The position numbers and the translations under genes are program-made. A model generated the notes under the pieces. The model was not told the DNA's origin. It saw only the letters and a program-made list of their open reading frames with translations, and searched no databases. From the NCBI GenBank assembly GCA_017979445.1, contig CM030719.1:28167317-28231316 (forward strand): 64,000 nucleotides of DNA, in the 5' to 3' direction. Shown here in pieces: positions 1 to 11,386 of the stretch (positions within the stretch are counted from its first letter, which is position 1; the number at the start of each line of letters is the position of its first letter). This stretch comes from Akebia trifoliata. Lineage: Eukaryota > Streptophyta > Magnoliopsida > Ranunculales > Lardizabalaceae.

Positions 1-1548
1 TGAGAAATGTGATGAATGGGATTTAGGGACTAGATCCAATTCTAATCAGGTATTGGAAATATGGATCCTGAATGGAGGTTTTGATTCGATTAAATGGGTA
101 CCCAATGACACCCCTAAGAGTGGAATGTATAATATCAACTTAAAAATTGGACCGATCCATTCACCAACCTAGAAGAATCACCAGCAAAGCAAATCGATAT
201 GAATTAGATGAGTTAATATTTTTTCAAATGAATGTTTTTCATTTGACTCGACTTGTAAAATGTGTCATTATTTGGCAAGGGGTTGATTCAATTAATTTGG
301 ACAAATTCAGAAAACTTTTGGAGACTGATGGTTTTTTAAGTGTATCTTTAAAATAGGTGCCTTTCACATATATATTACAAATTAAATTCATATTAAAGAA
401 TTTATAATAATAGTAAAAATAATTTTTTCATTGATAAAATTTAAGGTATTAAGGGGTAGAACTTTAAATATGAAGATTTCACAACCACTTAAATTAAGAA
501 GATTTGAATTTTAATAAGTTAAGGGACATTAAAATAAAAATAAGAATTTTATGAGGGGGGATATTAAGAAAGATACTTAATTTCTAGAATGCTTTAAGAT
601 AAAGACCACAAGTTTAGGTGAATTTAGAAAGAAGTCCCTACAGGTCTACAAAATAATTTTCTAGTTGCCCTTGGTTTGTCTTGTACCATTATAATTTTAC
701 GAACTACTCTCTAATTGGATCACGCTTACAATTACCATTATCTTGTACGTGTACAACTATAATTCTACAAACTATTGTGTTTAATTCAATCAAACACATA
801 CAATATCGTCTCGAAGGGAGGATATCGAATAAAAAAGAGAGAAGGATTTTACAAAGAGTTCAAACCAAGGATAATAAGAAAGAGATTTTACAAAAGAATA
901 AGAAAGAGAAGATTTTACGGTGATTTCAAAAGAAGAGTAAAACAACAACAAGAACGAAGAACTTATGTTGTCATATTCAAGAGGAGAAAAACAACAAGAA
1001 GAACGAAGAGCTAGAATTTTACTGAAAATACAAAGTTTTGAGATTATAGAAAGTTTTACGGAGCTAGAATTTCTAGTATGGAATCAGATGACCTCTACAA
1101 ATACAACACTTATGTTTACTGATTATGAACAAAACAATGGATCAATGGATTGATAATAGGTGATGATAGGATGATAGTAGGATAATGAGCGAAGTTGTTG
1201 GGTTTTGGACGGATAATGGATTTTCAATAATGGGAAGTTTATGGATTTTCAATAGTTTTTGGGTTTTGGATGGATAATAGATTTTGATAAAGAATTTCAT
1301 ATACTAAATGATAAAATAACACTTAAAATCAAAGGATTTCGATAAAGTCTTTTGGAAACTCAAAGAATTTTTAGAAACCTTGTGTGATAAAAAAAAAAAA
1401 AAAATTACTCGGATTGATGACATCTTCATGTATGTCTAAAATTTGATGTTTCTTTCTGGTGATATGGGGGTACATAGGCCATTTCATGTGATGGACATAT
1501 CTTGTTTCAATCCATGGTCAAGAGTCAAGACGATATTGATGATCTAAC
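1..1548. other. AT-rich intergenic DNA, no gene recognised
   Basis: I see no conserved coding region here. A purine-rich stretch at about 820-1020 gives Arg/Lys/Glu-rich open frames, but these come from GAA/AGA low complexity rather than from a protein family. A short A tract lies at 1388-1404. Confidence 0.6.
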
Positions 1549-1564
1549 AAGGGATCGTCTTAAG

Positions 1565-1679
1565 AGCTAAGTTCCATTGTAAATGAGGATGCCGTGGGCA
1601 AATCCTATGTGAGATTGTAACCTTCTTTAGTCGGCTGGGGGTCCGCTAAATACCCCCCATTACCTTCCAAAAAAAAAAA
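1565..1679 (+). mobile_element. Short poly(A) retroposon fragment with 14-bp target-site duplication
   Basis: A 115-bp insert ends in an A tract at about 1669-1679. It is flanked by the direct repeat GGGATCGTCTTAAG at 1551-1564 and 1680-1693. A poly(A) tail with a 14-bp TSD is the mark of L1-type target-primed reverse transcription. The body has a short GC-rich foldback (GGGGGT ... ACCCCCC) before the tail. It has no coding content and is probably a 5'-truncated LINE tail or a SINE fragment. Confidence 0.75.
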
Positions 1680-2649
1680 GGGATCGTCTTAAGTTCTCGT
1701 TTCTTGTGTGTTAGGGAACACCTCAGAACCTTGCGGTTCCTACGAACCATCGCTATATAATATTAAAGAAACACTCTTAATTTATATAGAATCTACTTAA
1801 AAGATCAGAAGAATTAGGAAAGTATCTTAACAATTGAAAATGAGGTTGAATGGGTTAAAATATTTTATCCTGGTCAAGATCTTTGTAAGAAAGTCTTCAT
1901 AACACTCTGAATCAGGTTATCTGTAGTGCATTTCTTGCTATAGATGTTTTCATTCGAATATTTACTGTTAGATGGAGTTGCACTCAGACATATTGTTGTG
2001 GATTTTTCAATTCTTTCTCCTAATCTCAGTAACAAATTTTAGGAAATTATTTGGCAATTATGGAAAGTTAAAAAACTAAAATCTGAATGAAGTTGTTGGG
2101 TTTCTTATCAAAACCCATCATCTTCAACTTCCCTAAAAATTCAATCTTGTTAAAGAAAATAAAAACCCTATATTGTTCTTGAATTTGGAATGTTGACGAA
2201 ATTTTTTTTTTGGGAGTGAAAGATAAAAAATGTTATTATATTTCACAGATTAATTGATAAATGTCAAATAATTCATCAATTTGCCATTTTAATCAGCTAA
2301 TCTGCCCTTACGTGGAGAATTCTACAAATTTTTTAAATAATTCTTCAATTGGTGAAATTCGATTGAATTTTTCGGTTGTACGTGAAGCTTTCAACCATGT
2401 GAAAAGTACTATTGACAATCCACTCCCATAATTAACCACTTTCTCAATGAAATGCTTAGTTTAAAGATCCAACGGACAGCTTACTACACATTTCCGAAGT
2501 ATCTTTTTTTTTTCTTTTTCCCATTTGGACTGCAACTTTTGGCAAACTAATAATATCCAATTTGATTTCGCTCGTAAAATTTGGATGCAAGTTTTCTCGC
2601 TATGTTCGATCTCATGGTGTCTTCCTAGTTATGCTGTTCATATTTTTCA

Positions 2650-2995
2650 AAGCTAGAGATCCATGCCTGAGGCGGATAGGTAGAGGATTTTGTGGAGGCT
2701 AATGTCCTTTGCTGTTTGTTGTGGCTTAGGGGAAAAGAGGAACAAGAGTATGTTTTAAGGGAGATGAGTGATCCTGGTAGGACATCTTTATTTGCATTTT
2801 GGGTTTTGTGTTTTATCGGTGTTAATTGTTTAGGGAGTTCCAAGTGGTATTTTTCGATCACCTTTTGTTCAGATGGGACTTGGCTTGTAAGGGTAGAGTC
2901 TAAGCTTGTTTTTATGTTCTGTCCCCTGTTTGGGGGTCATTTCGGCCGCCTGTTTGTTCCTTTAATAAATTGAGTTTTCATCAATAATAAAAGTC
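2650..2995 (+). mobile_element. Possible LINE 3'-end relic
   Basis: The stretch ends with a CCCCTGTTTGGGGG foldback, a T-rich tract and AATAATAAAA. This resembles the 3' tail of plant L1-type LINEs. A short open frame runs through 2692-2973 but matches no protein I recognise. The call rests on composition and tail shape only. Confidence 0.3.
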
Positions 2996-2999
2996 CCAA

Positions 3000-3170
3000 C
3001 TGCCAAGCATTGTTGTATCTGAAGCTTACAATGAGGAGCTTATCAAAGCTCCTGGAATTGGAGGGTGGCCCCAAATAATTCATTGCTTTGTGGAGTTTCG
3101 AACACTTGACCTACCCTTCACGAGGAGCTTACCAAAGCTCGGCTTGCCACTAGGCCAACCTCTTGGGGTT
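3000..3170 (-). mobile_element. tRNA-derived SINE (minus strand)
   Basis: Read on the minus strand, this has an A-box-like TTGGCCTAGTGGCAAG near the high-coordinate end and a B-box-like GTGTTCGAAACTCC about 50 bp later, at the spacing of an internal RNA polymerase III promoter. An A/T-rich tail follows toward about 2985-3000. This is the usual layout of plant tRNA-derived SINEs. No clear TSD was found. Confidence 0.55.
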
Positions 3171-3179
3171 AGACATGTG

Positions 3180-4231
3180 ACATTAATATAAATCAAGTGG
3201 ATCACCTATTATTTATCGCAAATGATTTTATCATTAAGTATAGTATGCCCAAGCTTCTAGTGGATTTTAACTTCATTATTGAACAATGTTCCATTTTTGG
3301 ATGCTATAATACTAACTAGAGAGTGCGCTAAGTTTTTGATTCGCACTTCAAACAAGTACTATTTCACCGATCAGGTGGGGTAACGTTTTGGCATAGTTTT
3401 ATTCCCTCGAAAGCCATCTAAAGATATGAGATAAGCTTGGAAGCTTATACAAGACATGTAAGTTCTAATTTAGCTTATTTTATTGTTTATGATGTTTTAG
3501 TATTCCTTGTGTATTGATAGAAAAAAAAAAATTTAACATGGAAATTTTCAGATCAGAAAATTGAGTGAAGGAGTACTTATTTTTAATGAAGTTAAAAATC
3601 ACTTGATATTGTATGTAACAAAAATTAAGTTTTCAAATATCGGTGGAGCTTAAACGCCCGGAAACTCATGCTGTGCTAAACCATGATGAAAAGAAAACAT
3701 CTTCCTTGCAATGGCCATGTCAGTATTCAAAAATCCATCTTGTATGGATTTGAAGTGAACACTAGTATGAGACTGTGTAAATTGAGGGCATTCATTTTCA
3801 AGTGAAATTGAATTTCTTTGGAAAATGATTATGATAATTGATTTTTGTGGAAAAAGGAATTCTGGCGCTTGATTGCATTTGAGAAAATGTCAAAAAGAGT
3901 GATGATTTTTGGTTTTTGGTTAGGAGTGGAAGTGAAATCTTGGAGAAGGAAAGAGAGCATCATTAATATGTGGGGAAATCATTTCGGTGGGATTGGTGAG
4001 GGTTGGGAAAACATTATCCTTCCCAAGGTGTAAAAGTAAAATTGCTCGAGGTGGAACAAAAAAAATGAACATCTATTCACCTCTATTTGGTGAAGATATA
4101 TACTTTAAATTCCACGAGTTATTTTTCATAATGTTCAAATATTCAACAATAAATAAATTTTCGATTAACTATTAACAAATGATGATGTTATATTATTGAT
4201 AACAAATGTTTGCTAAGCTGTTAAATCAACA
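3180..4231. other. Intergenic DNA, no gene recognised
   Basis: There are no conserved exons and no clear repeat structure. Short open frames at 3845-4175 have no recognisable domain. Confidence 0.5.
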
Positions 4232-4239
4232 ATAAATAA

Positions 4240-4701
4240 AGTATAATGGTGAAGTGACCTCAAGATTGGAACTCGCATCGCACATCCTAATGTGAAAGTG
4301 TATGGGAACCATAGATATTTTTTCTCGAGACACAAGTGAAAAAGCATTTAGGTTCCTATACACTTTCACGTCAACACTACGTAAAAACTGGAAAATTCGC
4401 AGAAAATTTTGATGGGCCAAGGCCTACAAATTTTAGAAACTGAATTTTGATGGTCTAGGACCATCGAAATTCTTGATGTTCCCAAATTTGACAGCTTAGA
4501 ACTATCGAATTTCTCCCATCCTTCATTAATTTGACAGTTTTGACCCGTCGAAAAAAATAATTTGATAATAAAAAATTCGACTCCTTGGTCCATTAAATTT
4601 TATGAAATTTCATGGCCTAGGGCCATCAAATTTGGGCTTTTTTCACATTGTGCAAGACGTACGATATGAAGTCCAATCTTAAGGTTACTCCCGCACAACT
4701 C
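4240..4701. mobile_element. AGAGTCGTG-family MITE interrupted by a CACTA-like MITE
   Basis: The outer arms (4240-4374 and 4653-4701) pair with each other and match the intact family member at 63197-63349 (for example the shared GTGACCTCAAGATTG). The element is flanked by a perfect 8-bp duplication ATAAATAA at 4232-4239 and 4702-4709. The right arm is split by the insert at 4375-4652. Removing the insert and one CAA restores the palindrome. Confidence 0.85.
4375..4652 (+). mobile_element. CACTA-like MITE (copy 1), nested
   Basis: The element starts CACTACGTAAAAACTGG and ends TTTTTTCACATTGTG, giving imperfect terminal inverted repeats. It is flanked by a 3-bp duplication CAA (4372-4374 and 4653-4655). 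CAC termini with 3-bp TSDs define the CACTA (En/Spm) superfamily. At 278 bp it has no transposase. A second copy in reverse orientation lies at 8911-9175. Confidence 0.8.
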
Positions 4702-5128
4702 ATAAATAAATTGTCATCTTGCCCACTGACATATAAAATTATATACTCAATCACATGTTTCATTTCGTCATTTATTTCATTAATGGACTTTTCTAACCTC
4801 AAATGAGATTTGAGGATCTCCATCAAACATACCATCGATATGGGAGGACAAACTCAGGTTTCCTCTATATTAGTACTAATTCCATAGGGATCATTAAGAT
4901 ATTCTTTAAGGATATATTCGATGCGGAATCCCTGATGGAGAGCCTCAAGCGGAATATAGTTTTTGGTGCACCCATTTCTAGGATATTTTGAAACAAATTG
5001 AGTTGATTCAAACTAAGGAATTTTGTGTTGACCCCGACCTTGAAACTTGGTTAAACCAATTTTAGTTTTGGGTGCATCCCTCAAGGTTCAATTCCTTGAG
5101 TTGCACCTCATGTCATACATTAAGGCAT

Positions 5129-5303
5129 GAATTATGATAATATGATGCTCTCCTCTAACAAACACCCCCATCACAGAATCTTAGATCATTTGCCTTGGGA
5201 TGCAAAAGAAAAAGATTTATGATTATACGTATCCCGAGGCAAATAATCTACTGTTCTGTGATGGGGGCGTTTGTCAGAAGGGGGCATCATATTATCACAA
5301 TTC
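5129..5303. mobile_element. AGAGTCGTG-family MITE that seeded a tandem array
   Basis: A 175-bp near-palindrome has arms containing CACAGAATCTTAGATCATTTG and its complement. The flanks TTAAGGCAT and TTAATGCAT (8 of 9 match) are the likely TSD. Part of this element has been amplified into the 225-bp tandem repeat that follows. Confidence 0.7.
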
Positions 5304-5848
5304 TTAATGCATATATATTCCAGATCTAGTTAAGTAGTGCATCCAACAATGACATCGGATCCTAAATGTTCGGTGTTCCAACCCAAAGTTTTAAGCCACA
5401 GAATCTTAGATCATTTGCCTTGGGATACAAAAGAAAAAGATTTATGATTATACGTATCCCGAAGCAAATAATCTACTGTTCTGTGATGGGGGCGTTTGTC
5501 AGAAGGGGGCATCATATTATCACAACTCTTAATGCATATATATTCCAGATCTAGTTAAGTCGTGCATCCAACAATGACATCGGATCCTAAATGTTCGGTG
5601 TTCCAACCCAAAGTTTTAAGCCACAGAATCTTAGATCATTTGCCTTGGGATACAAAAGAAAAAGATTTATGATTATACGTATCCCGAGGCAAATAATCTA
5701 CCGTTCTGTGATGGGGGCGTTTGTTAGAAGGGGGCATCATATTATCACAACTCTTAATGCATATATATTCCAGATCTAGTTAAGTCATGCATCCAACAAT
5801 GACATCGGATCCTAAATGTTCGGTGTTCCAACCCAAAGTTTTAAGCCA
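5172..5848. repeat. Three tandem copies of a 225-bp unit
   Basis: Units start at 5172, 5397 and 5622, each with CACAGAATCTTAGATCATTT. Each contains most of the MITE hairpin followed by the same flank (CATCGGATCCTAAATGTTCG). Units 2 and 3 differ at only a few bases. The repeated open frames of 62 codons in the copies come from the duplication and are not genes. The near-identity implies recent unequal exchange or replication slippage. Confidence 0.95.
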
Positions 5849-5909
5849 ACCTCCCATCTATTCCAATCTTATAACCCCATGTCCAACAGAAATTTGCTAT
5901 ATTGAAATT

Positions 5910-6082
5910 GATTAATGATGAATGCATGCGGTAAATCATATGAGATCGGTATGCAACTGACATGGTAAGGGCATAGAACTGCAGATCTTTTTCTTTGTGT
6001 ATCCTGAAGAAAAAGATCTATAGTTTTGTATCCTTGCCACGTCAACCGGGTATGATTTACCATGTGCATTCATCACGACTCT
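5910..6082. mobile_element. AGAGTCGTG-family MITE
   Basis: A near-palindrome runs from ATTAATGATGAATGCATGCG to the complementary CATTCATCACGACTC. The central arms AAAGATCTATAG and CTGCAGATCTTT face each other. The TSD is uncertain (TTGAAATT and TTCAAAAT). Confidence 0.7.
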
Positions 6083-6089
6083 TCAAAAT

Positions 6090-6475
6090 TTATGTGTTAA
6101 GCTGATGAATCAACAACATGATGCCATGTGTATCAAAAAAATTACTAAAATAAAAGAGTATGAATTTGCTATTAAGAAATTTTTGTGCTAAGATGATGAG
6201 CCAATAGCATGATCGCACGTGTACTAAAAAAAGTTACATACTAAAATATATCTCATGACCATTTAAATTTTATCTCTACCAACTATTCATAATTGTTTTT
6301 ATTTTCAATACACGTGGCATCATGTCATTGGTTCATCAGCTTAATACATAAATTTTTTAACAGCTAATTCGTACTTGAAATAAAGCACTTAAACTACCCC
6401 GAAATTTTCTTCTTCTCATTTAATAACATGGCAACATGTCATTAGCTCATCAGCTTCGTACATAAATTTCTAAAC
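6090..6475. repeat. Compound foldback with two direct and two inverted copies
   Basis: The motif GCTGATGAATCAACAACATGATGCCA near 6100 recurs in direct orientation near 6190. It recurs in inverted orientation near 6310-6350 and 6425-6460 (GGCATCATGTCATTGGTTCATC-like). The region would fold into a long hairpin. No coding content is visible. Confidence 0.6.
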
Positions 6476-6769
6476 TGCAAATCTTTGCTCCCATGTATGG
6501 ATCAACAATTTGGATAACCATATGAAAAAAGACTTTTCTAGCCTCTCCAACACCCGTTACAATAAAGAAAAAATACAGATTTTCAAAACCTGAGTATAAA
6601 AATCTTCTGGGAATTCATAATTATTTTCCTAGGGATTCATTTTTCCAAGAATCCTTAGCATCCCAACCGTCAATTTGATGGGTAGTCCCAACCACATGTC
6701 GTGCGCCTTAGGCTGCAAATATCTCCATAAATGACAAGTACATGTTCAAAGTAAGACTGCAACTTGGGT

Positions 6770-7270
6770 AGGCTGACCCGAACTCAACCATGGGCTCAAC
6801 CTGATTGATGGACGGGCCTAGATTTTGTTATATGGAAAATGAGTTGATCAGTCTAGATTAGGAAATTAATCTCAACGTGAATTGATTTCGGGTTGAGCTC
6901 GGGTTAAGGCTTCGGGCAACCCAACTCAACCCGAATCCAATGTTGTATATTTAGTCATTAATGGATTGTCTAAATATTATTTAAATGATATATTTGAAGG
7001 TTGTGTGCAAATTTATTTACTAGTGATTTTATTTTTTATATTGTATATCTTTGTTAAGATATAAAATAAAATTTATATGTAGATAAAAATGAAATTAAGC
7101 TTTCTAAATGAGCCCAACCCATCCAAAATTACCAAACTTGGGCTAATCCAAGCTCAACCTGATTTTAGAAGCTCGATCTTGGGTAAATGAGTTGTAACCC
7201 GATGGTCGAGTTGAGGGTTCTAACTTGAGTTGAGCCTAGGTTGACCATCCAACCAGTCCAGGTTCAACCC
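6770..7270. repeat. Degenerate repeat rich in GGGTTGA/TCAACCC motifs
   Basis: Many short copies of CCCAACTC, CAACCC and GGGTTGAG lie on both strands around an AT-rich centre. The style matches the TAGGGGTG elements elsewhere in the window, but clean ends and a TSD are not visible. Confidence 0.4.
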
Positions 7271-7423
7271 TAGTTCAAAACCCCTTCCTCTCCACCTTTT
7301 TACGTTATATTATTTCGTCTCTACTAACACGTGTGCCAAAACCTCCAATAAGATTCAAACCTTAAAGAAAGAGAGAGAGAGAGAGAGAGATCTTGTGACA
7401 TTGTCAATGAATGTAAAACATGA

Positions 7424-7790
7424 AGTGTGGTGTTCGACAACCAACCTTAGGAAACCATTGTTGTCCTATATGGCTTAAAAGTTTCAGATTGAGCTGATTT
7501 TTTTAAGAGGATGAACTCTTCGGTGAGGAGATCATTCTAAAAAAAATCAGCCCAATCTAAAACTTTTAAGTCCATCAATACTGATTTACAAATATTTGAT
7601 AAAGAATCTATGGTCAACAATTTCTAAATCATTTTATATGTGGTTAGAAGTTTCAGATTGGGCTGATATTTTTTTAGGATGATTTTTACCTCATAGAGAT
7701 CATCTTCACAAAACATCAATCCAATCCGAAACATTTAAGCCATATAAAATAGACGTATTGGCTCCCTAACATTGACTGTCGAACCTGACC
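7424..7790. mobile_element. Long foldback element, TTTCAGATTGAGCTGATTTT family
   Basis: Repeated arms contain TTTCAGATTGAGCTGATTTT and its complement AAAATCAGCCCAATCTAAAA. Outer arms GTTCGACAACCAA and CATTGACTGTCGAAC bracket the element. Related elements occur at 11824-12112, 15364-15773 and 24974-25372. It is non-coding. Confidence 0.65.
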
Positions 7791-8159
7791 CAAACATAAA
7801 TAGTGTCATATCACATTTATAGTTGGGAAGGTGGCATAAACATGTGATATATGATATAAGTATGGTAAAAGTGCATATCTGGGGGTTGGTTTGATGCTTT
7901 CTTTAAAGGTTGGAATAAGAGTAATCTTTCGATTTATATAATTATTTAACATTCACATGCATCAGCATATGCATTTTGCTAGTTACCTTAAAAGAAAAAT
8001 AAAAAATACGGATTTTCTAAACATGAGTAAGCAAATTTTCTAGTAATTCATAATTATTTTCACAGGGATTCATCTTTGAAAATCCTTAACATCCCAACCG
8101 TCAGTTTGATCGACAGACCCAACTACATGTGCGACTTAGCTAGACTGCAAATATTTTCA

Positions 8160-8480
8160 TAAGAATAATGATGAATGCACACGGTTTTGGTGTGCAGCTT
8201 ATGTGGCAATGGCACAAAACCACACATTTTTCTCATGTATCCCAAAGAAAAAAAATCTATGTTTTTGTGCCATTGCCGTGTCAGCTGTGTACACAATCAC
8301 ATGCATTTATCGCGATTCTTTATGGGTTTTGGATAAGCGGCTGACTTGTTACTTAGAGGCACAGAACCATATATTTTTTTTCTTGGGGATTCACATGAAA
8401 AAGATATGCGGTTTTGTGCCGTTGTAACTCACGTATTAACTGCTACCCAAAACGGCATGCATTTATCATTACTCTTACAT
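8160..8480. mobile_element. Two adjacent AGAGTCGTG-type MITEs
   Basis: The first hairpin (about 8163-8320) runs from AATGATGAATGCACACGG to TGCATTTATCGCGATTC with arms GTGGCAATGGCACAAAACC and its complement. A second, more decayed hairpin (about 8330-8480) has arms AGGCACAGAACCATAT and GCGGTTTTGTGCC. No coding sense is visible. Confidence 0.55.
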
Positions 8481-8910
8481 AGGAGTTTTTGTTTGTTATG
8501 GTATTTCGTCTCTGCTTCACGTGAGCCAGAATGAGAGAGAGAGATCCTGAACATTGTCAATGAATGTAAACCATGGACAGTGTGTCATATTGTATTTGCA
8601 ATAGGAGTCGTTGTAGAGAAGAAGACATATTACATGTGATACTTGTACCGTAACGATTCATATCTAGAGGTTGGGTTGAAGTCCACCACTTATTTAGATA
8701 TTTTAGACGAAACTAATAAATCCAGTACTCGATGTCGGTGGGGTAGGACCAGATGTTTGTTGGTTGCATGTCTCAACTAAAGAATCGAAAGTGACACCAA
8801 TGATGAAGAGGAACTTCAAGACAAGTTTCTGAGATGGATTTCTTTCAAGATCATTACCATGCGTCGATCAAAAGAAAGAGAGAGTGAGAGACGTTGTTGA
8901 CTTCTGTACT

Positions 8911-9175
8911 CACAACGTGAAAAAATTCTATATTTGATGGCCCCGGCGAATTTTACAAAATTTGACGGACCAAGGCGTCAGTTTTCATTGTCAATTTGTT
9001 TTTTCGATAGAATTAGACCATTAATTAATGGAGGATGGGAGAAATTTGATGGCTGTACGCCATCCAATTGGGGATCATAAAAAGTTTCAATGCCCATAGG
9101 CATCAAAATTCGTTTTGTAAAATTTGCTGGCACCTGTCGGATTTTCCTGTCAAAATTTTCAGTTTTGACATAGTG
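8911..9175 (-). mobile_element. CACTA-like MITE (copy 2)
   Basis: The ends are CACAACGTGAAAAAATTC and the complement of CACTATGTCAAAACTG. The 3-bp duplication ACT flanks it (8908-8910 and 9176-9178). Internal sequence such as GGATGGGAGAAATTTGATGG matches the complement of copy 1 at 4375-4652, so this is the same family in opposite orientation. It ends about 245 bp upstream of the BAHD start codon and may sit within the promoter. Confidence 0.8.
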
Positions 9176-9342
9176 ACTCCACACGATTTGTTTATTTAGA
9201 GGAGGGGCTTTTCTAGCCTCAACACATGCCATAGATGTTTTTTCCTCGTGTACATGGAAAAAAAAATTATATTCTGTGAACCCTCTCAGCTCCTGTAAAT
9301 ATGCCCATCCATCTTTCCAAACTCCTCACACTACAATCCCAA

Positions 9343-9365
9343 CTCTCTCTCTCTCTCTCTCTCTG
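9343..9365 (+). repeat. CT microsatellite in the BAHD leader
   Basis: An uninterrupted CT run ends about 55 bp before the ATG at 9421. CT-rich tracts are common in plant 5' leaders. No clear TATA box could be chosen upstream. Confidence 0.7.
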
Positions 9366-9420
9366 TTTATTGGTGCTTGTCTGTTTGTCTATCTTTCTTC
9401 TTATTATTATTATTGTCTAA

Positions 9421-11386
9421 ATGTCTAGAGATATGGGTAAAAGTGAGATAGAATATACAGTTACCATAAACCAGGAAGAGAGAGTGGCATCACTATTACC
9501 ATCTCCAGAGCTCTATCTACCACTCTCTAACCTAGACTTGATCCTCCCACCTATAGATGTTAATGTTTTCTTCTGTTACAAAAAGAAGCACAACAACTTT
9601 AGTTTCTCATCCATGGTTAGTGTCCTTAAGAAGTCCATGGCTGAAACTTTGGTGTCTTATTATGCATTTGGAGGAGAAATTGTGAGCAACTCCAGAGGTG
9701 AACCTCAAATTCTCTGCAATAACAGAGGAGTTGATTTCATTGAAGCTTATGCTGACGTGGAGCTTAAAGACCTCCAGCTGTACAATCCTGATGCCAGCGT
9801 GGAAGGGAAACTGCTGGCTAAGAAGAAGAAAGGGGTGCTATGTGTTCAGGTAAAACTAAGTCGTCGTTGACCTCAATTTGGGGTGAACAACATCTTTGTG
9901 AATCCTGGATGATTGACTCGAAAGTTAAAATGGGTAAATAACCATAGATGTGTTTCCTCACAATACGAGTAAAAACCACCAACGGTAATATATACATGTC
10001 CATGTTAGAATTGTGAGAATCACAGTAAATACTGTGTCACCCCAGGACGGACATGATGCACGCTGACGTGGAAGCATATAATTTATTTTAAAAAATTAAA
10101 AAAGAGATTTTCTCTCTCCTGCCCATACTGAAAAAAAAAAAAAAAACTTTCAGATCTTATCACCTTGTAACTTTCAAAATCATGATCCGATGAAATGGGG
10201 ATCTGAATTGAGAAACATTAATTCTGATAGAATGTCGATTTTGATAATTTACCAATTGGTTATAGATCAACCATAACTGGATCCAATAGTGGAGGAAGGG
10301 GGATCTGATAAAATGTCAAATGCATATAAATTATATTACATAATTTTTTAAAGATAATATATATTTCTTAACTTTCAACATAACCTATAATTCGAGTTTC
10401 TAATCTAACTTGATAAAATTTCTAATTGGTCGGTATGTGAACAGGTAACCGAGCTGCGTTGTGGCAGCCTGGTCATCGGATCCACCTTCGACCATCGAGC
10501 AGCTGATGCCTATTCAATGAACATGTTCCTCATTGCATGGGCAGAGATGGCACAAGCAAATCCCTTATCACTCCAACCATCTTTCCAAAGGTCGTTGCTC
10601 AACCCTCGTTGCCTTGGGTACTACAATGCCTCCCTAGACAACATGTATGTGCCCATATCGACCTTACCATCATCTCCTCCAACTCGAACAACTAAATCGG
10701 ATCATACTCACATAAGTCGTATCTATTACATCACTTCTGAGAACATAAATAAGCTTCAATCAAAGGCTAGCTCCAATGGTTGTAGGAGAAGCAAACTGGA
10801 ATCATTTAGTGCGTTCTTGTGGCAAATTATCAGTAAAGCAGCTGGTAAGAAAGCCAAGAAGTGCAAGATGGGCGTGGTAGTGGACGGACGGAAGAGAATG
10901 ACAAGCAAGGGATCTTCCATGAGTAATTACTTTGGGAATGTGATTTCGATTTCTCAAGGAGTGTTGAGCTCCCAAGAACTCAACACAAAACCATTGAGTT
11001 GGGTCGCAGATGCAGTGCATGAGTGTTTGGAATTTGCTGTGAATGAGGAACATTTCTTGGGGTTGATCGATTTGGTAGAGGCCTATCGCCCAGAGCCCAT
11101 ACAAGCAAGAATATATTGCACATGTAGCGACGATGAAGTAGCGTTCGTAGTGTCGTCTGGGCAACGTTTTCCTATGTCGAAGGTGGATTTTGGGTGGGGT
11201 ATTCCGACATTTGGGTCATATTATTTTCCATGGGGTGCCGAGGCTGGATATGTGATGCCCATGCCAAGCCCCAGTGGAAATGGAGATTGGGTTGTTTACA
11301 TCCAACTCTTGAAAGGGCAATTGGATTTTTTAGAGACTGAGTTTTCTCATGTCTTTAGGCCTTTCACTTGTCAATATTTTAACTAA
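9421..11386 (+). CDS. BAHD acyltransferase (coniferyl-alcohol / hydroxycinnamoyl transferase-like), two exons
   Basis: Exons 9421-9849 and 10445-11386 join in phase 0 (CAG|gtaaaa ... aacag|GTAACC) to give 456 aa, a normal BAHD length. Both family motifs are present: HXXXD as H160-R-A-A-D164 at the start of exon 2, and DFGWG at 391-395. The His acts as general base in acyl transfer from a CoA thioester to an alcohol or amine acceptor; DFGWG is structural. The N-terminus (LPLSNLDLILPPIDVNVFFCYKK) resembles coniferyl alcohol acyltransferase-like and shikimate hydroxycinnamoyltransferase-like proteins, so a cytosolic phenylpropanoid ester role is likely, but the substrate cannot be read from sequence. 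The single intron just before HXXXD is a common BAHD position. A broken copy of intron plus exon 2 lies 7 kb downstream. Confidence 0.93.
9850..10444 (+). other. Intron of the BAHD gene
   Basis: The donor is GTAAAA and the acceptor AACAG. The intron holds a decayed repeat (about 10050-10145, GAGAGATTTTCTCTCTCCTGCC-like) related to the foldback at 13868-14341. The part from about 10180 to 10444 is also present in the pseudogene copy at 17.44-18.02 kb, which shows that the duplication took intron DNA with it. Confidence 0.8.

Noticed and set aside
5366..5779. Two almost identical 62-codon open frames
   Set aside because: They arise from the 225-bp tandem duplication of a MITE hairpin.
4803..5850. 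CRISPR-like array in the 225-bp repeats
   Set aside because: Units are contiguous, with no short repeat-spacer alternation, and the host is a plant.
10802..11164. Minus-strand open frame of 120 codons
   Set aside because: It lies antisense within BAHD exon 2 and has no family resemblance; it is a shadow of the real exon.
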